DNA from: Hydrogenophaga sp. A37
Lineage (GTDB): Bacteria; Pseudomonadota; Gammaproteobacteria; Burkholderiales; Burkholderiaceae_C
DNA length: 41,320 nt
Direction: 5' to 3'
Assembly: GCF_002001205.1 (NCBI RefSeq)
Contig: NZ_MUNZ01000114.1
Span: forward strand, 1 to 41,320
Below are positions 8,536 through 16,209 of the stretch, in pieces (the stretch's first letter is position 1; the number at the start of each line of letters is the position of its first letter). The notes beneath the pieces were generated by a model, which was given only the letters and a program-made list of their open reading frames with translations, was not told where the DNA came from and searched no databases. The translations under genes and the position numbers were made by a program.

Positions 8536-9351
8536 TCAAGCCCAGCCGGCGTCCACCTTGAACTCCTGCGCCGTGCACATGGCCGCGTCGTCCGAGGCCA
8601 GGAACAGCACCATGCGGGCAATGTCGTGGGGCCGCAGTTTGTCGGGCAGGCACTGGTTGCGCTGGATGTCCTGCTCGCCCGCGGCGTCGAGCCAGAGCGC
8701 GATCTGGCGCTCGGTCATGACCCAGCCGGGCGACACCGTGTTGACGCGGATGCGGTCTTGCCCCAGCGACTTGGCCAGCCCGCGCGTGAGGCCGTTCACC
8801 GACGACTTGGCGATCGCGTAGCAGGGGTAGGCCGCGCCCTTGGTCTGCCAGCCGGTGGAGCCCAGGTTGATCACCGAACCCGCGCCGAGCCGGCGCATGC
8901 CTGGCACCACCGCCTGGATTGCGAAGAAGGCCGGGCGCTCGTTGATCGCCATGCGCTCGTCGTAATAGGCCGGCGTCACCGACTCCAGAGTGTGGCGGTC
9001 GTCGCTCGCCACGTTGTTGACCAGTGTCGAGAAGTCGCCCAGCGCGCCCGCGGCGTCGGTGATCGCCGTCTGCAGCGCGGCGATGTCGCGCACGTCGCAC
9101 ACCCGCCACCACGGGCGCTCATGTCCCGCGTCCACCAGGCGCTGCGCCAAGGCCTCGCTGGCTTCCCGGGCCACGTCCACGAAGGCCACGCGTGCGCCCT
9201 GTTCGACAAACGCCGCGACCATGGCCGCGCCAATGCCGCTGCCGCCACCGGTGACAAACACCGCGCGGTCGCGCAAACTGGGGTAGCGGGAGAACCCGGC
9301 CACTTCCGGAACGCTGGCGGTTGACGGGCGGGGAGAGGAAGAAATTGTCAT
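8536..9351 (-). CDS. Short-chain dehydrogenase, aldose 1-dehydrogenase (XylB-like)
   Basis: NAD(P)-dependent short-chain dehydrogenase of 271 aa, inferred to oxidise an aldose at C1 to its lactone. The nucleotide-binding motif is TGGGSGIG, the acidic residue FVDVA follows strand 2, and the active-site Ser (NLGSTGW) and YAIAK (Tyr/Lys) are all present. The segments SDDRHTLESVTPAYYDER and the C-terminal DDAAMCTAQEFKVDAGW closely resemble Caulobacter D-xylose 1-dehydrogenase XylB. It is divergent from the lactonase gene whose substrate it would make, and convergent with the lipoprotein gene with only 12 bases between. Which sugar it prefers (xylose, arabinose, galactose) cannot be read from the sequence. 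Confidence 0.8.
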   Translation of the reverse strand: MTISSSPRPSTASVPEVAGFSRYPSLRDRAVFVTGGGSGIGAAMVAAFVEQGARVAFVDVAREASEALAQRLVDAGHERPWWRVCDVRDIAALQTAITDAAGALGDFSTLVNNVASDDRHTLESVTPAYYDERMAINERPAFFAIQAVVPGMRRLGAGSVINLGSTGWQTKGAAYPCYAIAKSSVNGLTRGLAKSLGQDRIRVNTVSPGWVMTERQIALWLDAAGEQDIQRNQCLPDKLRPHDIARMVLFLASDDAAMCTAQEFKVDAGWA

Positions 9352-9521
9352 TGCAATATGGGTATCAATTGATGAGAAAAATATCGGATACAGGCATCAC
9401 TGTGCGACGATAAGATGCGCAGCGTCAAGTGACTTTCATCGGACAGCGACAGAAACAACAATCGAAACCCCGCGTGAGGCACTGCGCCGCACCGCAGCCC
9501 GCAGGGGGAGAAGGCATCTCA
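9352..9521. promoter_or_regulatory. Divergent promoter region, sugar dehydrogenase / lactonase
   Basis: This 170-base gap contains a perfect 10-base palindrome ATCAATTGAT at 9364-9373, next to an AT-rich stretch suited to promoters. The heptamer TATCAAT also occurs in the divergent region upstream of the aldehyde dehydrogenase operon (5306-5312), hinting at shared control. A purine-rich GGGGGAGAAGG ribosome site lies near 9504-9512 for the lactonase. Confidence 0.45.
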
Positions 9522-10469
9522 ATGAACACCATGGAAAACCTCTCAGACGGCGCGCCCGCGGCCGATCACCTCGGTCCTGTGTGCGGGCCGGTGCACTGTG
9601 TGTGGGAGGGCGGTGCCGAGCTGGGCGAGGGTCTGCTCTGGTCGATGCGCGAGCAGGCGCTGTACTGGGTGGACATCCTGGGCTGCCGCCTGCACCGGCT
9701 GGACCTGACGACCGGCGCGTTGCGCGAATGGACCTTTGCCGAGACCATCTCGGCGCTGGCCGAGCGCACCGGGGCGCCGGGTTTGATCGTGACCCTGCGC
9801 CGGGGCTTTGCCCTGTTCGACCCCGCCACCGACAGCGAGCCCCGCTACCTGCACCAGCCCGAGCCGGAGCTGCCCGGCAACCGCTTCAACGATGGCAAGT
9901 GCGACGCGCAAGGCCGCTTCTGGGCCGGCTCCATGGACTTCGCCTGCGAAGTGCCGACAGGCGCGCTCTACCGCTACGACCCCGACGGCCAATGCACGCG
10001 CCACGATGAGGGTTTCGTGGTGACCAACGGCCCCACCTGGGCGATGGACTCAGGCGGCCTGTGCCTGTATTTCAACGACACGCTCCAAGGCAGCACCTAC
10101 CGCTACGACGTCGATCCCGCCGCCGGCACCTTGTCGAACAAACAGCTGTGGCACCGCATGGCGCCCGGCGACGGCCTGCCCGACGGCATGACCACCGACG
10201 CGCTGGGCCGGGTGTGGATCGCCCACTGGGGCAGCGCCTGCGTGAGCTGCCACGACCCGGTGACCGCCCGGGAGCTCGGCCGCGTGCTGCTGCCCACCAG
10301 CCACGTCACCACCTGCACCTTCGGCGGACCCGACCTGCACACCCTGTTCATCACCACCGCGCGCACCGGCCTCACGCCCGAGCAGCTCGCCGCCGAGCCC
10401 CTGGCCGGGGGCCTGTTCGCCGTTTCCGTTGACAGCCCGGGCCTGCCAGCCAATCTCTTTGGTGGTTGA
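9522..10469 (+). CDS. SMP-30/gluconolactonase-family sugar lactonase
   Basis: Hydrolase of 315 aa expected to open the sugar 1,4- or 1,5-lactone made by the divergent dehydrogenase. It is a six-bladed beta-propeller of the SMP-30/LRE family. Divalent-metal ligands expected for the family are visible: Glu in LGEGLLW, Asn in NRFNDGKCD, Asn in VTNGPTWA and Asp in GLPDGMTTDA. The start is the ATG at 9522, which has a strong Shine-Dalgarno; an upstream open stretch lacks one and does not look like family sequence. The aldose 1-epimerase gene follows 18 bases later, so the two form an operon. An L-arabinonolactonase or xylonolactonase role fits the neighbourhood. Confidence 0.85.
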   Translation: MNTMENLSDGAPAADHLGPVCGPVHCVWEGGAELGEGLLWSMREQALYWVDILGCRLHRLDLTTGALREWTFAETISALAERTGAPGLIVTLRRGFALFDPATDSEPRYLHQPEPELPGNRFNDGKCDAQGRFWAGSMDFACEVPTGALYRYDPDGQCTRHDEGFVVTNGPTWAMDSGGLCLYFNDTLQGSTYRYDVDPAAGTLSNKQLWHRMAPGDGLPDGMTTDALGRVWIAHWGSACVSCHDPVTARELGRVLLPTSHVTTCTFGGPDLHTLFITTARTGLTPEQLAAEPLAGGLFAVSVDSPGLPANLFGG

Positions 10470-10487
10470 CGTTTTGAAAGCACACCG

Positions 10488-11429
10488 ATGACCGAGACCG
10501 CTCACCCCATCGTCTGGCTGCACCACGCGGGGCAGCACCTAGGCCTGGTCCCTTCGCTGGGCGGCAGTGTGGCCGCGTGGCAGACCGACCAACCCGAAGG
10601 CCCCCTCGACCTCTGGCGCCCCTGGGACGGCGTCACCCCCGACCTGTACCGGCTCGCTTCGTTCCCCATGGTGCCCTGGTCCAACCGCATCAGCGGCGGC
10701 GGTTTCACGCACGGCGGGCACTTCCACCCCATGCAGAACAACCGAGCGGGCGAGCCCTACCCGATCCACGGCGACGGCTGGCTGCAGCCCTGGGCGCTCA
10801 CGCAGCCGGCCGACGACACCCTGGTCATGACACTGCGCTCGCAGGGCTTCCAGGGCAACCCCCACGACTACGAAGCCGTGCAGACCTTCCGGCTGGTGGA
10901 CGGCGGGCTGGACCAACACGTGCAGGTGCGCCACCTGGGCGCGCAGCCACTGCCCTACGGCATCGGCGTGCACCCCTGGTTTTTGCGCACGCCCGCCACC
11001 CGCATCAGCGCGGCGGTGCAAGGCGTGTGGCTCTGTGGCGACGACCCGATGCCGGTGGCGCACACCACGCAGTTCCCGCCCGGCTGGAACCTGAACGAAG
11101 GCGTGTCGGCCCACGGCGACCTGATCGACAACGGCTACACCGGCTGGGGCGGCAGCGCCCTCATCGAATGGCCCGAGCGCGGCCTGCAGCTCACCGCCAC
11201 CATGCCCGACTTCGAGCGCGACGGCGGCACCGCGCAGCACTACTGCCTGATCTACCGCCCCCCGGTGGGCCCGGCCTTCTGCTTCGAGCCCATCACCCAG
11301 CCCATCGACGCCTTCCACCTGCCCGGCCAGCCGGGGCTGCGTGTGCTGGCGCAGGGTGAGGCGTGTGCGCTCAACGTGCGGTGGCGGTTCGGTCCGTTGC
11401 TGTCGTCAGCGTCTGCCAGTGGTGGCTGA
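10488..11429 (+). CDS. galM: Aldose 1-epimerase (mutarotase)
   Basis: Cytoplasmic sugar mutarotase of 313 aa that interconverts alpha and beta anomers, supplying the right anomer to the aldose dehydrogenase. The GalM fold shows the expected catalytic and binding residues: His in YPIHGDGW, His in GIGVHPWF and the general-base Glu in CFEPIT. It is the second gene of the lactonase operon. Its presence agrees with an oxidative pathway starting from free sugar. The gene symbol is by family; sugar specificity is unknown. Confidence 0.85.
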   Translation: MTETAHPIVWLHHAGQHLGLVPSLGGSVAAWQTDQPEGPLDLWRPWDGVTPDLYRLASFPMVPWSNRISGGGFTHGGHFHPMQNNRAGEPYPIHGDGWLQPWALTQPADDTLVMTLRSQGFQGNPHDYEAVQTFRLVDGGLDQHVQVRHLGAQPLPYGIGVHPWFLRTPATRISAAVQGVWLCGDDPMPVAHTTQFPPGWNLNEGVSAHGDLIDNGYTGWGGSALIEWPERGLQLTATMPDFERDGGTAQHYCLIYRPPVGPAFCFEPITQPIDAFHLPGQPGLRVLAQGEACALNVRWRFGPLLSSASASGG

Positions 11430-11448
11430 GCAGAGGACGCTCAGCCGC
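11422..11448 (+). terminator. Hairpin overlapping the end of the epimerase gene
   Basis: Ten pairs (one T-G) form between 11422-11431 and 11439-11448 with a seven-base loop; the left arm includes the stop codon. Only a short TT follows, so it is either a weak terminator or an mRNA 3'-end structure. The stretch from 11449 to 11514 shows no gene. Confidence 0.4.
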
Positions 11449-11514
11449 TTAGAACGTCACCGGTATGCCTCTGCACAGTGATTGCGGTCGGCGCCAAAAC
11501 AGCCATTGACTGAC

Positions 11515-11676
11515 TCAGTCAGAAGCTTCCACGGGCATGGCTTGTTCGTCACTTTCCTGACCGAACAACGTGGTGCGCACCCTGGGGGGCGCCAACTCCA
11601 TCACGCGCACGGAAGTGTCGGCGAGTTGAACGCGCAAGCCTTCGGTGAACGCATGGACGGCCGCCTTGGTGGCGCT
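11515..11676 (-). pseudogene. Short-chain dehydrogenase remnant
   Basis: This minus-strand stretch encodes 53 codons beginning SATKAAVHAF and ending at a stop right after EQAMPVEASD. Residues line up without gaps with residues 152-201 of the intact dehydrogenase at 12607-13365, with 36 of 50 aligned positions identical by my count. The cofactor-binding half, the catalytic Ser and Tyr and the C-terminus are missing, so it cannot be functional. On its upstream side it joins an IS4-like transposase fragment. Confidence 0.7.
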
Positions 11677-11880
11677 GTGAGATGAGGGCGGCCGCGCCCT
11701 CAGCATCCAGGTGGTCAAAGAAGGCATCGAGCTCGCTTTGCACGCTGCCACCGCGAAAGCTGAGCAAGGCGGCGATCAGGGTGGGCAGGGACAGCTTGCG
11801 TGCTCGGGCGAAAGCCTTGGGGTGATCGGGGCTGCGGGCTGGCCAACCGGGCGAAGGTTGGGCTGTGCAAGTGGTTGCTG
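11677..11880 (-). pseudogene. IS4-family-like transposase N-terminal remnant
   Basis: In one minus-strand frame the sequence reads HPKAFARARKLSLPTL, then IAALLSFRGGSVQSELDAFF. This resembles the conserved N-terminus of IS4-group DDE transposases (basic, then LP..I..LL, then SVQ.ELD.FF). No start codon, DDE catalytic region or clear terminal repeats are present. It is abutted by the dehydrogenase remnant, suggesting an old insertion followed by deletion. Boundaries are approximate. Confidence 0.55.
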
Positions 11881-11892
11881 AAGTCGGAACGC

Positions 11893-12492
11893 CTACTGAG
11901 AATCAGGCGGTAGCGGCGCACCCGCGTGTAGTCCCGCCATAACGAAGTCTATGAGCCAAGTAAGTCGCGGTTGCCACTCGGTATTGAAATCAATCTGCCA
12001 AATACCAGCAGTTGCCAGAAAGAAGTCGTCCGTGGTGACGCCGGCGCGGATGGCTCCAGCTTTCTCATTGGCATCGAGCAGCAATTGGGCCGCAGCGATC
12101 ACAGGGGCATAACCCGACTTTGCCTGACAGTCCCCCATGAACGATACCTCGCGGATTGCATTGGCCAAGCCAGCCTTGGTCATGGCGTACTCGGCAAGGC
12201 GATGCATCCACTCCCGCAATGCTTGGTCGGGAGGTCGAGTCTTAAGCAGATGCTCTGCAAACTCTGCGACCTGCACCATCTCGTAGCGATAGACCTCCAT
12301 GACCAACGCCTCCCGGGTCGGGAAGTGCCGATAGAAGGTTCCCTGTCCGACGCCAGCCTTCTTGGCAATTGCGCTCAGCGGCACTTCTGCTGAGCGGATC
12401 AACTCCTCAAGTGCGACCGTCAGGATGCGTTCGCGATTCTGTAGCGCGTCGGCACGTGCAGGGAGATCCTTCTTTTGTTCCTGTCCCACCAA
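11893..12492 (-). CDS. TetR-family transcriptional repressor
   Basis: Repressor of 199 aa. The N-terminal helix-turn-helix is typical of the family: NRERILTVALEELI, then LSAIAKKAGVGQGTFYRHF followed by PTREALV. The C-terminal half is the variable ligand-binding and dimerisation domain. It is divergent from a short-chain dehydrogenase gene, and the gap holds two matching palindromes, so it most likely represses both itself and the dehydrogenase until a small, possibly toxic, ligand binds. The ligand cannot be inferred. Confidence 0.85.
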   Translation of the reverse strand: MVGQEQKKDLPARADALQNRERILTVALEELIRSAEVPLSAIAKKAGVGQGTFYRHFPTREALVMEVYRYEMVQVAEFAEHLLKTRPPDQALREWMHRLAEYAMTKAGLANAIREVSFMGDCQAKSGYAPVIAAAQLLLDANEKAGAIRAGVTTDDFFLATAGIWQIDFNTEWQPRLTWLIDFVMAGLHAGAPLPPDSQ

Positions 12493-12524
12493 TCCTCCTC
12501 CTCTGAAGGGCTAAATTTTGCTAA

Positions 12525-12538
12525 CGGACAATTGTCCG
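12525..12538. promoter_or_regulatory. TetR operator 1
   Basis: A perfect 14-base palindrome, CGGACAATTGTCCG, lies in the 114-base gap between the divergent TetR and dehydrogenase genes. Its half-site CGGACA is repeated in operator 2. Confidence 0.75.
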
Positions 12539-12552
12539 GTATCATTTGTCTT

Positions 12553-12570
12553 AACGGATATTTGTCCGTT
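12553..12570. promoter_or_regulatory. TetR operator 2
   Basis: Arms AACGGA (12553-12558) and TCCGTT (12565-12570) flank six bases. Its centre is 30 bases from that of operator 1, close to three helical turns, so two repressor dimers could bind the same DNA face. Confidence 0.7.
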
Positions 12571-12606
12571 TAGCATTTTACCCTTTACGTCAATCTGGAG
12601 AAACAC

Positions 12607-13365
12607 ATGAAAACCTCAGGCAACACCATCCTGATCACCGGCGGCACTTCTGGCATTGGACTCGGCTTGGCGCTGCGCTTGCACAAGGCTGGCAACAAGG
12701 TGATCGTCGCCGGCCGACGCAAGGAACTGCTCGACCGCATCTCGACCGACCACCCGGGAATCGAAGCGGTCGTGCTCGATGTGGCAGACCGCACTTCGAT
12801 CATTCGCGCAAGCGAAGCGATCGCCGCACGCTACCCGGCACTGAACGTCCTGATCAACAACGCCGGCATCATGCACTGGGAAGATGTACGCGATTCCGCC
12901 GGCCTCCAGATCGCCGAGGACACGATCGCGACCAACCTGCTCGGCACGATTCGCATGGTGTACGCCTTCTTGCCACAACTGTCGAAGAAGGCCGACGCAG
13001 CCATCCTGAACGTTTCCTCGGCGTTGGCCTTCGTCCCCTTTCCCGCCACGCCGACGTACAGCGCAACCAAGGCCGCCATCCACTCGTTCACCGAGAGCTT
13101 GCGTGTCCAGCTTGCCGACGCCTCGGTCCAGGTGATAGAGATCGTGCCGCCGGGCGTTCGGACAACGCTCTTGGGCCAGCAGGAAAACGAACAGGCCATG
13201 CCGTTGGAGGACTTCCTCTCGGAGGCCATGACCCTTCTGCAAGCCACTCCGCAGGCGCAAGAAATTGTCGTGGAGCACGCCAAGCCCATACGCGACGCGG
13301 CAGCCAGCGGCGCGTACGGCAATCTGCTGACCATGTTCTCGACCATGAAAGGCCCGCGCAGTTGA
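12607..13365 (+). CDS. Short-chain dehydrogenase/reductase, DltE-like
   Basis: NAD(P)-dependent oxidoreductase of 252 aa. Cofactor motif TGGTSGIG, then NNAG at about 84-87, catalytic Ser in NVSSA (137-138) and YSATK with Tyr151 and Lys155. The GRRKELLD segment after strand 2 suggests NADP(H). Its C-terminal half matches DltE-type dehydrogenases. Regulation by the divergent TetR protein is well supported by the two operators. A decayed copy of residues 152-201 lies at 11515-11676. The substrate is unknown; an aldehyde- or quinone-detoxifying role is possible given the neighbouring genes. Confidence 0.85.
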   Translation: MKTSGNTILITGGTSGIGLGLALRLHKAGNKVIVAGRRKELLDRISTDHPGIEAVVLDVADRTSIIRASEAIAARYPALNVLINNAGIMHWEDVRDSAGLQIAEDTIATNLLGTIRMVYAFLPQLSKKADAAILNVSSALAFVPFPATPTYSATKAAIHSFTESLRVQLADASVQVIEIVPPGVRTTLLGQQENEQAMPLEDFLSEAMTLLQATPQAQEIVVEHAKPIRDAAASGAYGNLLTMFSTMKGPRS

Positions 13366-13547
13366 CCGATCGTATCGGACTTCCCGCAAGGCCCGAGCGC
13401 CGGGCCCCTTGCACGGCGCGGTCGTTGCCAGTGACCGGGTGATGCCCGCCTTGATCGATTCCAGGACCGATCAGTCGCGTATGACCTGTCGCAGCTCAGC
13501 CTGATTGCACGGAGCTCAGGTACCCCCAAGACGAATCAGGAGTAATT

Positions 13548-14288
13548 GTGAAAATTGGAATCATCGGCGCCGGCAACATCGGCGCAACGCTCGCTCGCAA
13601 ATTCAGCGCAGTGGGGCACCAGGTCTCGCTTGCCAACTCGCGCGGGCCCGAAAGCATCCGCGAGATCGCGAGAGAGGCCAATGCGACCGCGGTTGCACTG
13701 GCAGACGTGGTCAAGGGCGCCGACGTGGTGGTGGTCTCCATTCCGGAGAAGGCGATCCCGCAGTTGCCGAAGGATCTCTTCGCCAAGCTGCCGAAGCATG
13801 TGGTCGTTATCGACACCGGCAACTACTATCCGATGCGCGACGAGCCGGTTGCAGCAATCGAAAGCGGGATGCCCGAGAGCCAGTGGGTGACTGAGCAACT
13901 TGGCCACCCTGTCGTGAAGGCGTTCAACAGCATCCTGGCGCACAGCTTGGCGACGAAGGGCCAACCCGCTGGCTCGCCGGGCCGCATCGCGCTGCCGGTG
14001 GCAGGCGATGAGACTGACGCGAAGAAGATCGTCATCGGCCTTGTCGACGATGCCGGCTTCGAGGGCGTCGATACGGGCACGCTCGGCGAGTCGTGGCGCC
14101 AGCAGCCCGGGACGCCCGCGTACTGCACCGACATCGTAGGCAGCGTGGCGCTGATGGATGCGCTGGCTCGGGCGGTGAAAGACAAGGCCCCCGGTTTGCG
14201 CGACTTGGCGTTTCAGCAATGGATGCAACTGGGGTCGACGATGACGAATGACGACATACTGCGCATCAATCGTGCGCTCCACGACTGA
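13548..14288 (+). CDS. NADPH-dependent F420 reductase-like oxidoreductase
   Basis: Protein of 246 aa starting at a GTG (13548) with CAGGAG upstream. The N-terminus is a Rossmann NADP-binding motif (IGIIGAGNIGATLA, then NSRGPES), as in the NADP oxidoreductase, coenzyme F420-dependent family. Many members in bacteria without F420 act on other acceptors, so the F420 label is only a family name. Later motifs DTGNYYP, GMPES.WV and AFNSI are typical. It follows the dehydrogenase by 182 bases with a weak hairpin between, so it may have its own promoter. A truncated, frameshifted relative of its middle part lies at 14984-15149. Confidence 0.75.
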   Translation: MKIGIIGAGNIGATLARKFSAVGHQVSLANSRGPESIREIAREANATAVALADVVKGADVVVVSIPEKAIPQLPKDLFAKLPKHVVVIDTGNYYPMRDEPVAAIESGMPESQWVTEQLGHPVVKAFNSILAHSLATKGQPAGSPGRIALPVAGDETDAKKIVIGLVDDAGFEGVDTGTLGESWRQQPGTPAYCTDIVGSVALMDALARAVKDKAPGLRDLAFQQWMQLGSTMTNDDILRINRALHD

Positions 14289-14336
14289 AGCGATGAACGG
14301 GCCACGCGAGTCGAGGACAAACATAGCACTTCATGG

Positions 14337-14371
14337 GTGGAAGCCGGTGCGCTCTGCGCATCGGCTTCCAC
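14337..14371. other. Long perfect hairpin downstream of the F420-reductase-like gene
   Basis: Positions 14337-14352 and 14356-14371 form a 16-bp stem with one G-T pair and a three-base loop (TCT). No T-run follows on either strand. It could be a termination or stability element, or a small mobile repeat. The rest of the 300-base gap 14289-14588 contains no gene I can support, only an AGAGAG ribosome-site-like run just before 14589. Confidence 0.65.
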
Positions 14372-14588
14372 CAGATCGACGACTGGTTGAGAGGCTGAAG
14401 CAGCCCAGCATTCAATCTGCTTGTTGCCTCCTAAAGGGCGGTCAACGATCTGCACGCAGCAGGCCTCCGTGTCAGGTCGTGCTGCTGCCATTCGAAGAGA
14501 GCGGCGCCAACGCCGCTGCCGTGAACGGCTTGGTAGCCGACAGCGGTGGCCTATTCACGTTTTCTCAAATTCAAGAAAGAGAGCTTTT

Positions 14589-14981
14589 ATGCATAAAGGC
14601 AGTTGTCTCTGTGGCACAGTGAAATACGAAGTTCGCGGCAAGCTTGGCGCGGCGATCTATTGCCACTGTTCTCTCTGTCGCAAGGCAACCGCTACCGCAT
14701 TTGCGACCAATGCGCCCGTCGCGGCCAGTGACTTCGTCGTCATCGAGGGCGAGTCGGCGCTGAAGGCCTTCGATTCTTCGCCAGGCGTTCATCGCATCTT
14801 CTGCTCCAACTGCGGTTCGCCGATCATCAGTCGCCGCGATGCGATGCCCGATGTCGTGCGCTTGCGGCTGGGGACGCTCGATACGCCGTTGCCGGCGCCG
14901 CCGATTGCGCATTATTTCGTCGCCTCGAAGGCCGAGTGGGACGAGATCCGCGACGACTTGCCGCAGTTCGCGGAACGCTAG
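14589..14981 (+). CDS. GFA-family (glutathione-dependent formaldehyde-activating-like) zinc protein
   Basis: Small protein of 130 aa, the normal size for the GFA/CENP-V domain. Zinc-binding cysteines are in place: GSCLCGTVKYEV at the start, YCHCSLCRKA around residues 24-33 and FCSNCGSP near 80. Family members include a protein that binds glutathione and was proposed to speed S-hydroxymethylglutathione formation, but most have no proven activity. The ATG at 14589 is chosen because the domain begins immediately there and a purine-rich ribosome site precedes it. Its neighbours suggest stress or aldehyde handling. Confidence 0.8.
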   Translation: MHKGSCLCGTVKYEVRGKLGAAIYCHCSLCRKATATAFATNAPVAASDFVVIEGESALKAFDSSPGVHRIFCSNCGSPIISRRDAMPDVVRLRLGTLDTPLPAPPIAHYFVASKAEWDEIRDDLPQFAER

Positions 14982-14983
14982 CG

Positions 14984-15149
14984 GCTGACGCGATCGTCTT
15001 CGACCCCGGCAACTACCGGCATACGCGACCCGCACATCCCGGACATTGACGAAGGAATGCCCGAAAGCGTGTGGGTGTCCCGGCAGATCGGGCGCCCTGT
15101 CATCGAGGCATTCAACAATGTCCTCGCCTACGCGGCTTCGTGCTGCTGA
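14984..15149 (+). pseudogene. Frameshifted remnant of an F420-reductase-like gene
   Basis: The stretch encodes ADAIVFDPGNYRH in one frame, then after a shift by one base near 15022-15025 continues as DPHIPDIDEGMPESVWVSRQ and IGRPVIEAFNNVLAYA before a stop at 15147-15149. It aligns with the middle (about residues 85-128) of the intact protein at 13548-14288, whose matching motifs are DTGNYYP, GMPESQWV and PVVKAFNSI. The sequence differs enough that it is an old paralogue rather than a recent duplication. Both ends are missing. Confidence 0.75.
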
Positions 15150-15179
15150 AAAAGCAATGGCGCCCAAAGGCGCCATTGC
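15149..15179 (-). terminator. Rho-independent terminator of the tartrate dehydratase operon
   Basis: A perfect 11-bp stem (15154-15164 with 15169-15179, loop of four) is followed on the minus strand by five T residues. It lies 27 bases after the stop of the leftward Bug-protein gene. Stem length and T-run are classical. Confidence 0.85.
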
Positions 15180-15206
15180 GGAGGCCACAAGACTCAGAGA
15201 CGGTCA

Positions 15207-16181
15207 TCAATCGGCGTACTGTCCTGCGGCCTTGATGACGACGGACCAGCGGGCCATTTCGTCTTCCACAAACTTCTTGTGCCCGCTGGCCTCGAGACGG
15301 CCGTCGCTGACCACCGACACCCCCAGCGCCTCCTGCTTCTTGACGAAGTCCGGGTCTTTCAGGGCCGCGCGCAGGGCACTGTTGAGTTTGCTCAACACCG
15401 CAGCGGGCGTGCCCTTGGGGGCGTAGAGGCCGTGCCAGATCGAGACGTTGAAACCGGGCAGACCCGCTTCGTTCAGCGTGGGTGCGTTGGCGATGGCCGG
15501 CTGCTTCGAACGCTGTGCGCTGGTGACGGCATACAGCTTCACCTTGCCGGCTTCGATCTGCGGCACCGCGTTGGTGGCCTGGTCGCACATGATGTCCACC
15601 TGACCGCCCAGCAGGTCGGTCATCGCCGGGGCCGTGCCCTTGTAGGCAATGGTGGTCATGTCCGCCTTGAGCGCACTCTGCAGCATCAGGCCGCAAAGGT
15701 GCGAGGCCGAGCCCAGGCCCGCGTGCGCCAGGTTCACCTTGCCCGGGTTGGCCGCGATCCACTGGCGCAACTCGCCGAAGTTTTTGGCCTCCATGGTCGG
15801 GCGCGTGATCACCGTGGACGGTGACTCGTTGATCAGTCCCAGGTACTCGAAGTCGTCCGGCATCTGGTAGCTGAGCTTGCGGTACAGCGCGGGCGCGGTG
15901 GCCATGCCGATGTGGTGCACCAGCAGGGTGTGGCCGTCGGCAGTGGAACGGGCCACCTTGGCCACGCCGATGGTGCCGCCGGCGCCCGCTGCGTTTTCCA
16001 CGACCACGGGTTGCGGCAGTGTCTTGCGCATGGCCTCGGCCAGGTCCCGGGCGATCTTGTCGCTGGGGCCGCCGGCGGCGAAGGGCACCACCAGCACCAC
16101 CGGTTTGTCGGGGAACTCGGCCAGGGCGGCGGTGCACAGGGTCGCGAGCGCGGCGACGGCACACAGTGGGTGAATTTTCAT
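15207..16181 (-). CDS. Bug/TctC-family periplasmic substrate-binding protein
   Basis: Periplasmic solute receptor of 324 aa, the typical size of the Bug family that is greatly expanded in Burkholderiales. The Sec signal is MKIHPLCAVAALATLCTAALA, then FPDKPVVLVVPFAAGGPSD, the family's carboxylate-binding start, and AGAGGTIG. The ATG at 16181 has GGAGAC upstream. It is the second gene after the D-tartrate dehydratase (28-base gap), so the ligand is probably tartrate or a related hydroxy-acid. No TctA/TctB membrane partners are present here; many Bug proteins are such orphans. Confidence 0.85.
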   Translation of the reverse strand: MKIHPLCAVAALATLCTAALAEFPDKPVVLVVPFAAGGPSDKIARDLAEAMRKTLPQPVVVENAAGAGGTIGVAKVARSTADGHTLLVHHIGMATAPALYRKLSYQMPDDFEYLGLINESPSTVITRPTMEAKNFGELRQWIAANPGKVNLAHAGLGSASHLCGLMLQSALKADMTTIAYKGTAPAMTDLLGGQVDIMCDQATNAVPQIEAGKVKLYAVTSAQRSKQPAIANAPTLNEAGLPGFNVSIWHGLYAPKGTPAAVLSKLNSALRAALKDPDFVKKQEALGVSVVSDGRLEASGHKKFVEDEMARWSVVIKAAGQYAD

Positions 16182-16209
16182 GGTTTGTCTCCAGTTGTGG
16201 TGAGGGTGC

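Noticed and set aside
11677..11880. Functional insertion sequence
   Set aside because: Only an N-terminal transposase fragment is readable; there is no DDE region, and no terminal inverted repeats were found.
14421..14588. N-terminal extension of the GFA-family protein
   Set aside because: The frame is open upstream but the domain begins exactly at the ATG at 14589, which has its own ribosome site; the upstream residues look random.
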